Origin: Sphingobacterium sp. UBA1575
GTDB taxonomy: Bacteria; Bacteroidota; Bacteroidia; Sphingobacteriales; Sphingobacteriaceae
DNA: 15,368 nucleotides
Direction of reading: 5' to 3'
NCBI GenBank assembly: GCA_002322865.1
Contig: DCOH01000053.1
Coordinates: forward strand, 1,591 to 16,958
The position numbers were made by a program, and so were the translations under genes. The notes beneath the pieces are model-generated. The model did not search any database and was not told the DNA's origin. It was given only the letters and a program-made list of their open reading frames with translations. Positions 14,715 to 15,368 of the stretch are shown here, in pieces. The number at the start of each line of letters is the position of its first letter. Within the stretch, counting starts at the first letter, position 1.

Positions 14715-15208
14715 TGATGATGAAGAAGCTTAAGATTTTAGACCACAAACTGCGAGGCGTGACTTTTCGCCCATCGCCCAATCAGTCGGGTGATATTTTT
14801 CCGGAATATATCATCATCCATGATACGGGTTCAAGAACGGAAGAAGGGGCGATTTCCTGGATGTTGGATCGGCAAAGCCGGGTTTCTGCGCATGTACATA
14901 TTGCTAGAAATGGAAATATAGTTCAATTGGTGGAATTCAATAAACGGGCCTATCATGCGGGGGTTTCCAATTATGGGGGAAGGAGCGATTTTAATTGGTG
15001 GAGTATTGGGATAGAATTACAGAATACGGGTTTTGAGGAATATCCGGAGGTTCAAGTGGAACGCTTGATCGGGGTATGTAGGGCTTTGTTGAAAGCTTAT
15101 CCTACTATTAAGATGATTTTAGGGCATAGGGATATTTCGCCGGATAGGAAGGTGGATCCGAATGATTTTTTCCCGATGGAAAGGGTTAGGAAGGAGGTTT
15201 TTGGTTAA
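14714..15208 (+). CDS. N-acetylmuramoyl-L-alanine amidase, Amidase_2/AmpD type
   Basis: Zinc amidase that cleaves the MurNAc-L-Ala bond of peptidoglycan or muropeptides. The Amidase_2 fold (PGRP/T7-lysozyme superfamily) fills nearly the whole 164 residues. Candidate zinc ligands are His36 (YIIIHDTG), His138 (LGHRDI) and Asp148 (KVDPNDFF). Glu101 in WWSIGIELQN occupies the conserved catalytic-side position, and AYHAG at 79-83 is the conserved loop. There is no signal peptide, so it acts in the cytoplasm on recycled muropeptides (AmpD role) or is released by lysis or a holin as an endolysin. The short single-domain form and the preceding HTH-like gene fit a phage- or element-derived endolysin cassette, but no holin or structural gene is present in the window. 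ATGs at 14714, 14717 and 14720 are equivalent starts. A repeat cluster begins right after the stop. Confidence 0.9.
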   Translation: MMMKKLKILDHKLRGVTFRPSPNQSGDIFPEYIIIHDTGSRTEEGAISWMLDRQSRVSAHVHIARNGNIVQLVEFNKRAYHAGVSNYGGRSDFNWWSIGIELQNTGFEEYPEVQVERLIGVCRALLKAYPTIKMILGHRDISPDRKVDPNDFFPMERVRKEVFG

Positions 15209-15211
15209 AAA

Positions 15212-15259
15212 CGTCATTGCGACCCAACGTCATTGCGATCCAGCGTCATTGCGAGGTAC
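15212..15259 (+). repeat. Three tandem 16-base units starting CGTCATTGCGA
   Basis: The 11-base core CGTCATTGCGA recurs at 15212, 15228 and 15244, exactly 16 bases apart. Tails differ (CCCAA, TCCAG, GGTAC). The third unit is the start of the longer palindromic repeat that follows. This looks like stepwise duplication of the end of an interspersed repeat, four bases after the amidase stop. Confidence 0.85.
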
Positions 15260-15314
15260 GAAGCAATCTTTCGAATAGTAAAAAGATTGCTTCGTCGTAC
15301 CTCCTCGCAATGAC
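15245..15314. repeat. Palindromic interspersed repeat of GTCATTGCGAGG type
   Basis: The left arm is GTCATTGCGAG, GTAC, GAAGCAATCTTT (15245-15271). The right arm (15282-15314), read on the other strand, is the same with two extra triplets, GAG before GTAC and GAC after it. The pair would fold into a long hairpin. GTCATTGCGAGG...GAAGCAATC sequences are a recurrent intergenic repeat in several bacterial phyla; the origin and function are unsettled. Confidence 0.85.
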
Positions 15315-15368
15315 GGAGTGGTGGCAATGACGCTGGAAGATTGCTTCGTCGTACCTCCTCGCAATGAC
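15283..15368. repeat. Direct 32-base duplication of the repeat's right arm
   Basis: The sequence at 15283-15314 recurs identically at 15337-15368, 54 bases downstream and running to the window edge, so the cluster continues outside. Between the copies, GCAATGACGCTGG (15324-15336) is the reverse complement of CCAGCGTCATTGC (15240-15252), placing a further inverted fragment inside. The cluster may also act as a transcription stop for the amidase operon through its hairpins. Confidence 0.85.

Noticed and set aside
15212..15368. CRISPR array
   Set aside because: The repeats are inverted and tandem without regular unique spacers, and no cas gene is present; the sequence is the known interspersed palindromic type.

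Overview
This AT-rich window looks like a chromosomal accessory stretch from a member of the Bacteroidota, probably Sphingobacteriaceae (Sphingobacterium or Pedobacter type). That placement is an inference. It rests on two SusC/SusD outer-membrane uptake modules, a TlpA-like thioredoxin encoded directly in front of a SusC, DUF6528-like and DUF6520-like proteins, A-rich translation starts without clear Shine-Dalgarno sites, and TAnnTTTG promoter-like elements.

Positions 1-5490 hold the end of a first uptake operon on the + strand: a SusC-type TonB-dependent transporter cut by the window edge, its SusD lipoprotein, and a secreted propeller-like protein (DUF6528-like). The three genes are almost contiguous and are followed by a hairpin that probably ends transcription. 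No glycoside hydrolase, sulfatase or peptidase lies beside them, so the substrate cannot be read from this window.

Positions 5500-7322 hold a small orphan secreted protein converging on a small helix-turn-helix-like protein, then about 740 bases without a convincing gene. This gap contains a long imperfect hairpin whose two mismatches both become G-U pairs in a + strand RNA, making it a candidate structured RNA or the trace of a repeat element.

Positions 7323-12519 hold a second uptake operon on the + strand: a short TlpA-like thioredoxin (CGNC active site), a SusC homologue, and a SusD homologue, joined by ATGA overlaps and closed by a clear intrinsic terminator. The SusC gene carries one in-frame TGA at 10577-10579. 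Homologous-looking sequence continues in the same frame after it, so the gene appears to be a recent nonsense pseudogene, or contains a sequencing error.

Positions 12532-14148 hold two minus-strand genes: a small DUF6520-like exported protein with a structured leader, and an AraC-family regulator. Divergent from the regulator is a two-gene + strand cassette (small HTH-like protein and AmpD/endolysin-like N-acetylmuramoyl-L-alanine amidase, overlapping by one base). The window ends inside a cluster of GTCATTGCGAGG-type palindromic interspersed repeats.

I see no tRNA, rRNA, CRISPR array, integrase or complete insertion sequence. Most genes are familiar families. The best leads for something new are the nonsense-interrupted SusC, the G-U-conserved hairpin in the large intergenic gap, and the HTH-amidase cassette beside the repeat cluster.
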